Positions 1-13,600 of a DNA stretch of 64,000 nt are shown in pieces. Source of the stretch: Siniperca chuatsi. Lineage: Eukaryota; Chordata; Actinopteri; Centrarchiformes; Sinipercidae. A model generated the notes under the pieces. That model ran no database searches. It was not told the DNA's origin and worked only from the letters and a program-made list of their open reading frames with translations. Each line of letters begins with the position of its first letter. Position 1 is the stretch's first letter. The DNA lies in the NCBI RefSeq assembly GCF_020085105.1, contig NC_058051.1, positions 2,034,001 to 2,098,000 on the forward strand, written 5' to 3'. The position numbers and the translations under genes are program-made.

Positions 1-3000
1 GATGCCAAGCAAGGAGGAAAAGCTCCTCTGAAGATTGCGGCTCAGGTAGGGCTGTGTGTGTGTCAGCATTTGACCAGAAATGCACTGCTGTGTAGGATCA
101 TCTGGCCGTGTTTCAGCCCCTCAAACGCCTCTGTCTTCATGTTTTCCACAGCTTTGCTAGATCTATTCCACTTTGAAGTATTGTCTTATTCAACTCTATG
201 GTTTTCCACATCTGCACAGGATGGCGAAGGTACTCCTGTGGATGTACAGGTTAAGGATAATGGCAACGGCACATACGCCTGTACTTACACCCCACGAAAA
301 CCTGTAAAACACACCGCCATGGTCTCCTGGGGAGGAGTCAACATCCCTGACAGCCCATTCAGGGTGTGTACACAAACACAGACACACATTTAGACAGGGT
401 CTGCGTTTCCTACAGTTTACACAAAGGACATTTTATCACAAAAAAGTCTCTTTAGCTGTTGTGTTTTTGACCGCAGATGAACATCGGAGCAGGCTGTCAT
501 CCAAACAAGGTGAAGGTGTCGGGACCTGGCGTGGCCAAGACCGGCCTCAAGGCCTTTGAGCCGACATACTTCACCGTTGACTGCGCAGAGGCTGGTCAAG
601 GTAGAGCGACATAAAACTGTTGCATCCTTTCTCCCAATAAATCACAGCACAGTATTTTCTACCACTGCATAACTGATGTTTTTTAAACCATATCAGTAGC
701 TTTGACAGGATCTGCAGCGTGTATTTAAAGCAGCAAAAAATATATAGTCGTTTATCAACAATGGTTCAAATTACTATGTGTAATGTAACTCGTAGTTACA
801 AACCACAGATAATCATCACCCAACTCTGCCGCTCTCTTCAGCTCATTGTTTTAGTCTCATTGTTGCAGGCAGCTGTTTTCAGCAACCGACTGTACGCTTC
901 ATGCCCAGCACCGGACTACAGATAGACAAAGTTAACGACTAGCTAGTGCAGAAAGTGGCGTATTTAGTAGCTAATAAGCCAAATATTTCCCTCAGGAGTT
1001 GGTGGAGAGCAAAACAGAGCTGAAAGTAGAGTGAATAATGGACTTGTATTCATCAGGTGGCCAGAAACACGACTACAGATGAATGCTAATGTTGCTCTGA
1101 GTCTTGTGGATGTGTACATAGGCTAATAAATTCACCTTAACAATTTAGGACTAAATTTTTTCTTTATAGGGTGTAACTCATTAGTTGGATTAAGACAACA
1201 GAGGTAAAATGGCTGCAGAGCATCAGTTGAAATCATCAGTGTGGTGACTTTTGTCTCCTGTCCTCAGGCGACATCAGTATAGGTATCAAGTGCGCCCCCG
1301 GAGTGGTGGGCCCCGCAGAGGCCGACATCGACTTTGACATCATTAGAAACGACAACGACACTTTCACCGTCAAATACACTCCTCCTGGAGCGGGCAGCTA
1401 CACCATCATGGTCCTGTTTGCTGACCAGGTGAATCATGCGTTGTTTGTAGCATGAATGAGAGCAGAATGTGCATGTGTAGGGTTGTGCGTATTCTGTGTG
1501 TATTTTTAAAATGTGTGTTTGAACACAGTATTGCTTCTGTTTGTTGTTAGGCTATTCCAATGACGCCCATCAGGATCAAAGTGGATCCTTCTCATGATGC
1601 CAGCAAAGTCAAGGCAGAAGGACCGGGACTCAGCCGCAGTGGTAAGAACACCTATTCAGTAGGTTGTTCAGTGTGAAATATTCCATGTTTTATATATCTT
1701 TATATGTTTAAATCTGCAACTTCCTCTTTCCATTGTCTGTCAAGTTATGGTGGTGATCACAGCTCATGCCAGCTACCCAGTTTTTCTATTTCTTGCAATC
1801 AAACCGCAATGAAACAAAAAAACTATGACTTATTTCCTGTGAGACAGAGAATTTTCCAGAATTACTCCACAGGCATTGGCTGTTTAAAATAGTAAATATA
1901 AAAGCTTTTATAAACTGCTGGAGTTTGAGAAATGGAAATTAATACGATAATGTTAATATGAACTCTGATTAATTTTCTTTCTTTCTCAGGCGTTGAATTA
2001 AACAAGCCCACTCATTTCACTGTGAGCACTAAAGGAGCAGGAAAGGCCAACCTGGACTGTAACTTCAGCGCTCCGATCAAAGGAGAGGCTGTCAAGGACT
2101 TTGAAATCATCAACAACCACGACAACACACACACTGTGAAATACACGCCTGTGCAGCAGGTGAGATGGGAGAAGCACTCACACATACGAACATGCCAATG
2201 CACATTTTGATACATAGACCCATCCAGTCTCTCTAGCTACCCTCTGATTATTACAGTCTCCACCTTCAAGTACAAAGCTAGAGCCAGGAGACACTTAGCT
2301 TAGCATAAAAACTGGAATTTGAACTGAAGTGGAATTTGCTTGGTCAGTCAGATTTGCCTCTGTTTTATGTTCGTTCAGTAGTCAAGGCAGCATTATTCTG
2401 TCCACCCTTTCCTGCATAATAATTTGTGTGATCACATCTGTGTCCCTCCGCCCCTTCCTGCCCCAGGGTCCTCTGGGAGTTGCTGTGACCTACGGTGGAG
2501 ATAACATTCCCAAGAGCCCCTTCAATGTTGGTGTGGCCCCCACACTGGACCTCAGCAAGATCAACGTCAAGGGCCTGGGGGACAGTACGTACTTTCCTGT
2601 CATCGCTCTTGTACCTCCGCACCTTTTTGATTTCACCCCTCATATATAGCATCATTTTGTGTTTAACATACAGTAAATAACCAGAGCTGAATGGTGTTTC
2701 TGTTGCTCAAGTCATTTTTTTTTTTTTGTGAAGTGTGTTGTTACTCTTGACCTATAGCATTTCTCTGGTTTGTGTGGAAGCCCATTTCTGCCTGGAAAAG
2801 AAGAAAATTGATGAAAAATGATGCGTGATAGATAATAAGTGTGTGATATTAAGTTAAAATTAGGAGTTTGTTGGTTAAAATTATGACCTACTGAGTTAAA
2901 ATTGTACAAGACTAAGTCAGAATTATGAGATAATAAGTCATTATTTTGAGATGGTGTCTCAGAATTTTGGCTATGTCAAACTTTTGACTTACTATTTTAT

Positions 3001-6000
3001 CATTTTGACTTTATACTTCATTATTTTGTCTTACTTTGAATTGGTAAGTCAAAATTCTGTCTAATTAATAATTTTGTCATGTCTTTTCATCATTTTTTTT
3101 TTCCTTTCGTGGTCGTCCATTTGAAACGCCTAATGTCTAATCTGCAGCGCTCTCTTTGCTCTGTGTGTCATTGTAGAGATGACTGTAGGCAAAGACCAGG
3201 AAGTGACTGTCAAATCTAAGGGTGCCGGTGGTCAGGGCAAGGTCGCCGCCAAGGTGACCGCGCCATCAGGGAAGCCAGTGGCCAGCAAGGTATGGCGCAT
3301 GATTTGGATTTATTCTCTTCTGGGGAAAAAATCTTAGTGCATGCTGAGACCACCTCTCAGAATTGCCTTATTCTTTTTATAGTGTATTTAAGTTATAAAA
3401 GTCTCACATTTTGAAGCCTTGCATCTCTAACATATGATGCATACATCATCATTTCTTGTTCAGGTTGAGCCAGGGCTGAGCCCAGAGACCAGTCAGGTGA
3501 AGTTCATCCCCCGGGAGGCGGGGCCATACCAGGTTGAATTGACCTATGATGGAGCGCCGATCCCTGGATCACCATTCAACCCCACAGCTTATCCTGCCTC
3601 AGATCCCTCCAAGGTTAGCCTCAGTTACTGACAGACCATACTGTTACACATCTATAGAATGAAAAGAATATGAATAAAATGTAGAATTTTTTTTTTTGCT
3701 GACACACTTATTAATCAATAATCATTAAGTCATTAATCATTCGGTCTCCTCTTCTCTCAGGTACGCTGCTCTGGCCCAGGCTTGGAGCGTGCCAAGGTCG
3801 GGGAGAAAGGGGAGTTCATTGTGGACTGTACCAACGCCGGCCCGGCTGAGCTGACCATCGAGATCATCTCAGACAGCGGCACTGAGGCCGAGGTTCACAT
3901 CCAGGACAACGGAGACGGGACCTACACCATCACCTACATCCCCCTCTACCCCGGCTCGTACACTCTCACCATCCGCTACGGTGGCCAGGATGTGCCCAAC
4001 TTCCCTGCTCGGCTCAACGTGGAGCCTGCGGTCGACGCCAGCGGAGTCCGTGTGTTCGGACCGGGAGTGGAGGGCAAAGGTAAAATAACCTGCTGCAGAA
4101 GATAGATGTGGTTTTATGTTCGTTCATTTGTTATTTCGTGTTTTGGTCACTAATGTTCAGAGGCAAAGGTAATGTCTGTTTTTGGTTTTTCATTTTCATA
4201 CCCTGCATATATTCTGTAAATAAATCATTTCTGTTCTAGATTGAAATTGTTCGCATTGTGAACATGTGCTATTTTTTATTTTCATCCTACTTCCCTTTGT
4301 GTGTCCTATTGTTAGCATACTGAAACAATTATAATCATTATAGTTTTATAGAATGTAATTAGGGATGCATTGATTCAATACTGAGCTTTATAGAGCAGAC
4401 CGAGTATCAGCCAGATGTGACTGATCCATATTAGAATACAGTTTCTTTGTCAAAGTCATTGTAAAATACAGGTTTTCTGCTTTCACTTACACTTTCAACA
4501 CGTTCGGCTTTCTGCTGTTATAATACCTGGGTATCCTGTTTCTGCTTTGCCTTGTCTGTCAAAATAAACTTTGTAAACTCTGTTTTTAAAGGTGCTATAT
4601 AAATAAAGCTACTATTATTATTTATTCAGTTAAAGCGAGCTGCTGTGTCACAGCAATCCAATTAGTTCCACATGGTGTGTACAGATTTTAAATTTGAAAA
4701 AAAAAAAAGAATCAGACTGGTGCATCCCTAAATGTAATCAAAGCCTGTACAAGCTTGCAAACATTTCACCAACATGCCGTTTGTTCCCTGTCGTGTGTAT
4801 TTAGGTGTTTTCCGCGAGGCGACCACAGACTTCACTGTGGATGCTCGTGCTCTCACCCAGAACGGCGGCGACCACATCAAAACCCTCATCAGCAACCCGT
4901 CTGGCAGCCGTACGGACGCCCTGATCACCGACCTCGGCGATGGAACCTACAGTGTAGAGTACACTCCCTATGAGGAGGGTAAGTTCAAACGTAGCAGTGT
5001 GTGCAGAATTTGTAGGTTTGTTATTGGATTCTCCAGTACATGAGTTTGAAGCTGTCCTAATATCGTGTGTACGCTTCAGGCCCACACAGCGTGGAGGTTT
5101 GCTACGAAGGCTCTCCGGTGCCTAAGAGTCCATTCCGTGTTGCCGTCACTGAAGGCTGTGATCCAGCTCGTGTTCGCGTGCACGGTCCTGGCCTCAAAGG
5201 CGGTATCACCAACAAGCCCAACAAGTTCACAGTGGAAACCCGGTAAGTGACACATAACATTTACTTGGAACAGTTTAAGGAAAACGCAAATGTCCCTGAA
5301 GTGCTTCCTGCCTGTATTTTTAATGTCCATCGTCTTCCCTCTGCAGAGGAGCTGGTACTGGTGGTCTTGGTCTGGCAATGGAGGGTCCATCAGAGGCCAA
5401 AATGTCCTGCACTGATAACAAGGATGGCAGCTGCAGTGTGGAGTACATCCCATACGAACCTGGCACATACAACCTCAACGTCACCTACGGAGGACAGCCC
5501 ATCAAAGGTACCTAACTGTTACAGCTGGAAAAGTGTCAAAAAACATTTCCATATTGTCACGATGATCTACATTTTTCTAACTTTTCTGACGTTTTGTCTG
5601 TGCAGGTAGTCCATTCTCTGTGCCAGTCAGTGACACAGTGGACAGTACCAAGGTGAAGTGCCAGGGTCCAGGCCTGGGCAACAATGTCCGGGCCAACATT
5701 CCTCAGGCATTCACAGTGGACGCCTCCAAAGCTGGAGTGGCCCCACTGCAGGTCCGTGTACAAGGACCCAAAGGTGAGTGTGTTCTCTATTCATGATTAA
5801 CGTGCGTGTGTTTTGTGATAGTCGCATACAAAAAGAGTCATAAGAAATAAGACACTTTTAACAATGGTTATTTAACCTCTCTCTCTTTCTGCCTGTGTGT
5901 GTTCAGGTGTGGTGGAGCCGGTGGAAGTGGTGGATAACGGTGACCAGACTCACACAGTCAACTACGTTCCCACCAGAGAGGGACCCTATTCCATCAATGT

Positions 6001-7557
6001 ATTGTATGCTGATGAGGAGATCCCACGCAGGTAACGCACAAAAACACTTCAACACGCACAGATTCTGTGTACCATCAACATTTTCTAACTGTCTGGATAT
6101 TCGTTCCTCTGCAGTTTGTGTTTGTGTTCATGCAGCCTCTCCTCTCTCCCTCTGTCAGCCCCTACAAGGTGAAGGTGCTCCCCACTCACGATGCCAGTAA
6201 GGTTCGTGCCAGCGGGCCCGGGCTCAACACCACCGGGGTGCCCGCCTCTCTGCCGGTCGAGTTCACCATTGATGCCAAAGACGCAGGCGAGGGACTGCTG
6301 GCAGTGCAGATCACCGTGAGTGCTCACATGTGATGCACATAATAAAAATAAATAACACATTATTTTGGTAACTGTTTTCAAACTTTACCCCCCCCCAAAG
6401 GACCCAGAGGGAAAGCCGAAGAAGGCCAACATCCGTGACAACCATGACGGGACCTACCTGGTGTCCTATGTGCCGGACATGACTGGCCGATACACCATCC
6501 TCATTAAGTACGGAGGGGATGAGATCCCATACTCACCCTACCGTATCAGGGCCCTGCCCACCGGAGACGCCAGCAAGTGCACTGTCACAGGTATGTGCAG
6601 GAGTGTTAGACCACTGGACACACATTTGTTCTCATATAGTGGGGATGTTTGAAACGTACTCAAACATTTTGTTTTTACCTTGCAGAAGTAGCAATAGTCT
6701 AGACTTTTATATAATTAGTTTGACTCAAAGTCCATTGTATTGTTGGTCAATTTCTCCTCTGTCCTCTGTATACTATGGGAGTAACAGTCATTCTGCACGA
6801 TGCTGAATTTTACTGTTATACACGCAGATCTTTCATGTTGTTGACGTATTAGGAAATGCACACAGTTACATGAGAAGATTGATACCATTCTCATAGCTGT
6901 CCATTAACTATGAAGCTGGAGCCAGGAGGTTAGCTTAGCTTAGCATAAAAACTGGAAGCAGTTTTTCCATACGAAAACTACAACTTCTTGTTTTTACACT
7001 TAGGCCTGTGCACAGATTAAACAAACAAGAAATAACAAGTTAATCGATGAGCTTTAGAGGTGCTGATTTGGTTAGCTTTGGACAGAGCCAGGCTAGCTGT
7101 TTCCACTTCCAGTCTTTATGCTATGCTAAGCTAAGCTAAGCTAAGTGGCTGCTGGCTCTAGATTCAAATTTAGCATCGGACATGAGTGGTATCAGTCTTC
7201 TCATCTAACTCTCAATAAGAAAGTGAAAGGGCGTATGTCCTAAAATGTCAAACTATTTCTTTAAAATAAACAGATGTATTTTTTGGGAAAAGTGAAAACT
7301 AATGTTGAGCTCTAATTATAATTCATCAAAATGAATTTTATTCACAAGCTGGGATGTGATTCACAATAATCACAAACCATAATCACCCATTATGACTCAA
7401 ATCTGTGAGAGTGTGAAAGATAAATCTATCGGCTTAGCCATTTAAGATTTCATCTCTCAGCGTTCCTGCTGCTCCTGTCTCATTTTTCATGCATTGTTAT
7501 GTTGTGTTCCTCACGCTGTGCTCCTCAGTTACACTCCCCCTCACCCAAGTCCCCGCT

Positions 7558-7614
<57 letters not shown>

Positions 7615-10600
7615 CCCTGCTTCACACTCCACCATCACCGTTTGTTTTCATCCAAGTGTTTGGAGCACAGTTATTGCCTCCCACCACCCCCACTACCACC
7701 TGACTGTCTTTTATTTGTCACTTTTTTTCTTTGCTCCCCTGCTTCTCACCGTTCCTATTATCAGTCTCAATCGGCGGTCACGGTTTAGGTAAGCCTACTG
7801 AACGACTTTGTCATGTAGAGGAACTACTCTACCTTTCCTTTCTTTTGCCTGTCAGCATGGAGGATAGTGGCACCAGCTTTCAACAGGATATCCCATTCTC
7901 TCTCTTTCTCTCTTGCTTTTTCTACTTCTTCTCTTATACTTCTCTATGCCATGCCTTTTTTTCCCCTCCCATCTTGTTTTCCACTCCCTCTCTCAAAAGT
8001 GTTTGTCTACGTTTCCCTCTCACGGTTTTTATTGGACAGACTAATGGACTAACAGAGTAAGTAGGATGGCATGGTGGAATGGCACTTTGGCTAATCTAGC
8101 TTTCAGTTCTACGTGGAAACTGTATGATGATAACATATGAGTCGCTGGTAACAACATACAATAGATGGAAATAACATGACTAGATCTCATCCAACTTTAA
8201 CCTGGTCTCATGGTTGTGGAATGTGCATGCTGAATGTTGTGTGTGTGTGTGAAAGGAGGTGTGTGTCTGTGTGTCTCTGTAAGATTAAACATTATAACAA
8301 ATTACATCTCACCACTGACCCTTTTTCTCAATTCTTAAGGCGCCGGTGTCGGCCCAACTATCCAGATTGGCGAACAGACAGTCATCACAGTGGACGCCAA
8401 GGCTGCTGGGAAAGGAAAGGTGACATGCAGCGTGTGCACGCCCGAGGGGGCGGAGCTCGACGTGGACGTTGTTGAAAACGAGGACGGCACGTTCGACATC
8501 TTCTACACGGCGCCGCAGCCCGGCGAGTATGTCATCTGCGTCCGTTTTGGAGGGGAGCACATCCCTAACAGTCCCTTCCAAGTCACGGTGAGTGATGGGC
8601 ATTTTAACCTTTAGTTATTCAGGGTAGGTTGGCTGAGCATACATGCTCTGTTACTGCAGTGCCCTGTCGACAGTTTAGTGGAACAACAGAAACAAAATAA
8701 CAAGAACAGACAGAGTCAATGAACAAAACTGACAATAAAGAAGGTGCCGGTTCAGTCAAAGCAATCACAGGCAGGCAGAGAACGATAACTAAGAATGTAT
8801 GAATAGTGTTTCGAGTCTTAGGTGATTGAAGACTTTTCCCTGAGACTGCTGCATGCAAAAGCAAAGGCACTTTATTGTAATGAATGCAGTGGTTAGTGTT
8901 GTAATTATCACCTGTAATGAACCTGAGGGCAGAAGGTCAATCAACAATCCTTTTTCTACAGCTCAGAGGGAAATAGCCTCTCTTTCTGTACAACAAGCCA
9001 GTCTTCTGTTGCAGTTTACCAACAAGGTTCTCTGTGTGATATTTTAAATACAAAACCAACCGAGGCAGATGTATTGGTATTTGTATTCTGTGATCCTCTC
9101 AATGTTAAGCCCAGACAGAGTGGAGATAACAACACGACCAACACACACTTAGCTCTGTTTGGTGTAAAGGTGTGAGTGAGAGATGCTGCATGGACCAAAG
9201 ATCCTTGACGCTGTTTCTCCCTACAGAAGCTTCGTGATTGGGTCCTGGTGGCGCCAGACATTTTCTAAATCACCCTGACTACTGTTGTATTCCCCTCCAA
9301 TCCCTTCCATCTTTTTTACCCTCTCCATCCCCTACACCACCCCTACCTACCCCTTCACCACCTCCCACCCCCCTCAGGCGCTGGAAGGAGCTCCATCAGA
9401 CCAGCTCATGCAGCAGAGCCAAATGCCCCAGTACTACGCTCAACAGCCCTGGGTACCTAAAACCTCTGCCTCCAGCCTCTCAACTCAGTTTTTGTTCAAC
9501 TTCCTCTGTTCTCCCTTTCTCTCATGTACATCACCATACATGGCCTCCCTTCATCAGCCTGCATCAGTGTCTGCTGTCTCTTATTGCAGGTGTTTCATCT
9601 CTGAGGGGGCTTTTTCTCTCATTTCACACCCTCCACCTCATAAACAGGATTCCTTAAACACATGGGCAGTGCAACAGAGCTGCACAATATCAAAAAGGCA
9701 CATGAATATTCTTCAACATAGGAACTATTTCCTTTGCAATTTGGGAAATCAGTATTTTAAATATTTTCCATAAATCATTGTGCAGCCGTCTGTTCAGCAG
9801 TGCTCCATGTCAACTCTCTTAGGAGACAAAAGCAGCCATTTTGAGAACCATCAATGTGGGCATGTCAGCTGCTCCACATTTTACAAAATGGCTAACTGCT
9901 TCTTCATTCTCCCTTGACCTACCAGTGTTTTTGTGCTCATCTCATTCTCTCTCGCAGTTTGTGTCGGTGTCATCATCCTGACCATGATCACCATTGTCAT
10001 CTCCATTGTCAATCATTTCATCTCGTGATTGTCTCATCCCATTTTGTTTGCTGGTGTTTGGAAGCTTTTACCCCTCTGTCCTGCACTGTGTTGATTGTAT
10101 CTGTGATGTAACTGTAACCACACCCTTCACCACTGACCCCTGCCCTCTGTCTCCCAGGCAACAGACAGACCAATGGGAATGAATGGTCTGGATGTGGCAG
10201 GGCTGAGACCGTTTGACCTGGTCATCCCGTTCACCATCCAGAAGGGAGAGATCACAGGTAACATGAACAAGTTCGCAGCCCAGTCTTTAGTGATGATGTC
10301 TGTGTTGCGTGTACCTCACTGTATGTTTCTGTCCTCTGCTGAAGGTGAGGTCCGAATGCCATCGGGCAAGGTGGCCAAGCCTGACATCACAGACAACAAG
10401 GACGGCACTGTTACTGTCAAGTACGCTCCCACTGAGGCCGGCCTGCACGAGATGGACATCAAATACGATGGCATCCACATCCCTGGTACAGCTTACCTCT
10501 GACGTGTTTGTGTAACCTCTAAGGTGCATGAAAAGTTTTGTTCACTGTTCACTCATTCTCTCTCTCTCTTCTTCTTCTCTCTGTTATCATTCACAGGAAG

Positions 10601-13600
10601 TCCCTTACAGTTCTATGTGGACTACATGAACAGTGGTAATGTCAGTGCCTATGGCCCTGGCCTCATCCATGGGACTGTCAACAAGCCTGCTGTCTTTACT
10701 GTTAACACTAAAGATGCTGGAGAGGGTATGTAGCAGTCATATGGCAGTATACACCTGACTGTATGCAGCAGCTTGTGTAGAAATCAGTTGAATCCACAGA
10801 GATGCACATGCTGTATGTATTACCTCTAACTCTTATTAATCAGGACTGTACCAGTCATCTGTATTCATTTTACCACACTCACCAGCTTGCTCAGACTTTA
10901 ACACCACCTCAGACCGAAGAGAGAGAAAGCAGTAACAAAGGGAGAAACATAATCACACAAAACACCGTCTGTTCATATCACGTCCTTGTAGGTGGTCTGT
11001 CTCTGGCCATCGAGGGTCCATCCAAGGCAGACATCAGCTGTCTGGACAACCAGGATGGGACCTGCACTGTGTCCTACCTGCCCGTCCTGCCGGGAGACTA
11101 CAGCATCCTGGTCAAATACAATGACAAGCACATCCCCGGCAGCCCCTTCTCTGCTAGGATTACTGGTAATATCATCTGTTCTCAGATCCTCAGTTATTAA
11201 ATGGAAATATGACGGTCAGCATTGAAGGCCATTCACACTGGCTTGGATCTTTGTCAAACACAGGTGAAACTAATAATGTTATTATTTGCTGCATTGCAAT
11301 AATTGTTATCAGTTCCACCTGTGCTTTTCCTACTATGACAAGGTGACAAAATGTCTGCTGTGAAAACAGTTTATGAATCGGACTCATTTGGGAACAAACG
11401 AGTGTTCTGATGCTAGCAGATTCAGGTTAGCTCACAAAGCAAACACTTGAGTCAAGAAAAGATGAAGAAGCCGATCTTGCTCGTGAGATTACTGTCAATA
11501 TAGCAGGAGAGGGTTGTGTCATTTGTGTATAACTCCTTTTGTTAGGCCTACTAGTTTTCCAAATACTGATAAAGATGCAGTCAATCGCCCGCCTCTGAGT
11601 GTGTTTATGTCATCAGCGTGCGCCCTAACTGGCCTGTCACTGCTGTGTCTTCAGGTGATGACTCCATGAGGATGTCCCATCTGAAGGTGGGCTCGGCCGC
11701 AGATATCCCGCTGGACATTGGAGAGCTTGACCTCAGCCAGCTGACCGCCTCCCTCACCACGCCCTCGGGCCGCGAGGAGCCCTGCCTGCTGAAGATGCTG
11801 CGTAACGGACATGTTGGTGAGTGTGTGTGTGTGTCTGATGTAAGCAAGGAAAAATCGACTGAAATGACATGAGTCTTAGCTGTTGTCATCTTTTTAACCC
11901 TCCCCTCTTGTTTTTATGCATGTGTCCGTCACAGGCATCTCATTTGTTCCTAAGGAGATCGGAGAGCATCTGGTGAACATCAAGAAGAACGGTCGCCATA
12001 TTCCTAGCAGCCCCATTGCTGTTATGATCAACCAATCAGAGATCGGTGATGCCAGCCGAGTGCGTGTGAGTGGCCAGGGCCTGAGCGAGGCCAGGACCTT
12101 TGAGCCTGCTGAGTTCATCATCGACACTCGTGATGCCGGTACACGCTTGATAAAGATATTTCTACTTGTGTTAATTGTCTGTTACATTTTATTTTCAGTC
12201 ATCCAGTTTTAATATTTATTGCCACTCTCTCATGTTTCTTCCATACAGGCTATGGAGGCCTGAGCCTGTCCATTGAGGGGCCCAGTAAAGTGGACATCAA
12301 CACTGAGGACCAGGAGGACGGCACCTGCAAGGTCACCTACTGCCCCACTGAACCAGGAAATTACATCATCAACATCAAGTTCGCTGACCAACATGTGCCA
12401 GGTGCTTACCTTAAAACATCCGGGGATTACAGAGCAGAGCAATGTTGTTCTAAATTACTAAACTGAATCAATCGTTGTGTGTGTGCACAGGGAGCGCGTT
12501 CACAGTGAAGGTAACAGGGGAGGGAAGGATGAAGGAGAGCATCACCAGGAAGAGGAGAGCAGCATCAGTTGCCAACGTCGGCAGCCAGTGCGACCTCAGC
12601 CTCAAGATCCCAGGTGACGAAGACAGGAAATGATGACATTACGATGCATCTCTCTGTGGTCATGATGGAAATCAAACTCCACATTATGACACAGTTGGTG
12701 TGACTTGTTAGATGTGTAACTGTCACAGAAATAACTTTTCACTGTTAGAGTACTTTGGAAAGTGCTGGTGTTGCTGAATTGGAGAATCTGCTTTTGTCTA
12801 TTTTCTGTGTGAGACCTTAAAGAGAAACTTTAGGGTCTCACACAAATAAAAAGTTTAATTCATAAGCAAACGCACCATCGCTCAATTCAATACATTAGGG
12901 CTGCTACAGTGTTACTTGGTCTGGTATGACCAGTAGCTTATGGTGAGCTAATGTTAGCTCTCAACTTTAGAGAGATATTGCTTTGTAACTGCCATTACTG
13001 AGTCAGTTCACTGACTTCATGACTCTTTTCCACTTGTGCTACTGTAACACTACATTTTAGCATGTTACAGATATACATTTCATCCTAGCTTTAGAGGTGC
13101 TGTTAGGTGGACTTTGTTACCTTTGGCCTGTTGGATCTAGCGAGTGGTGTCAATCTTCTCATCTAACTCAGCAAGAAAGTGAAGCGTATTTCCCAAAATG
13201 TTGATTTGTTCCTTTAAAGCAACTGACTCCAGACAATCTTATGAAATAAAGGGATACTTTACATTCCATTATCAGATAAAAGTTACATAGTCTCACTTTA
13301 TGCATGTGTATTTTCAATGATTCAGACATCTGTCTGCCTGTCTCTTCAGAGATCAGCATAGCTGACATGACAGCTCAGGTGACCAGCCCGTCTGGCCAGG
13401 TTCACAAGGCTGACATTATGGAGGGAGAGAACAACACCTACTGCATTCGCTTCGTCCCCACTGAGACGGGTGTGCACACAGTGTGTGTGAAATACAACGG
13501 CGTGCATGTGCCTGGCAGCCCGTTCCAGTTTACTGTCGGCCCACTGGGAGAGGGCGGATCTCATAAGGTTCGTGCTGGAGGGCCGGGCCTGGAGAGAGCA

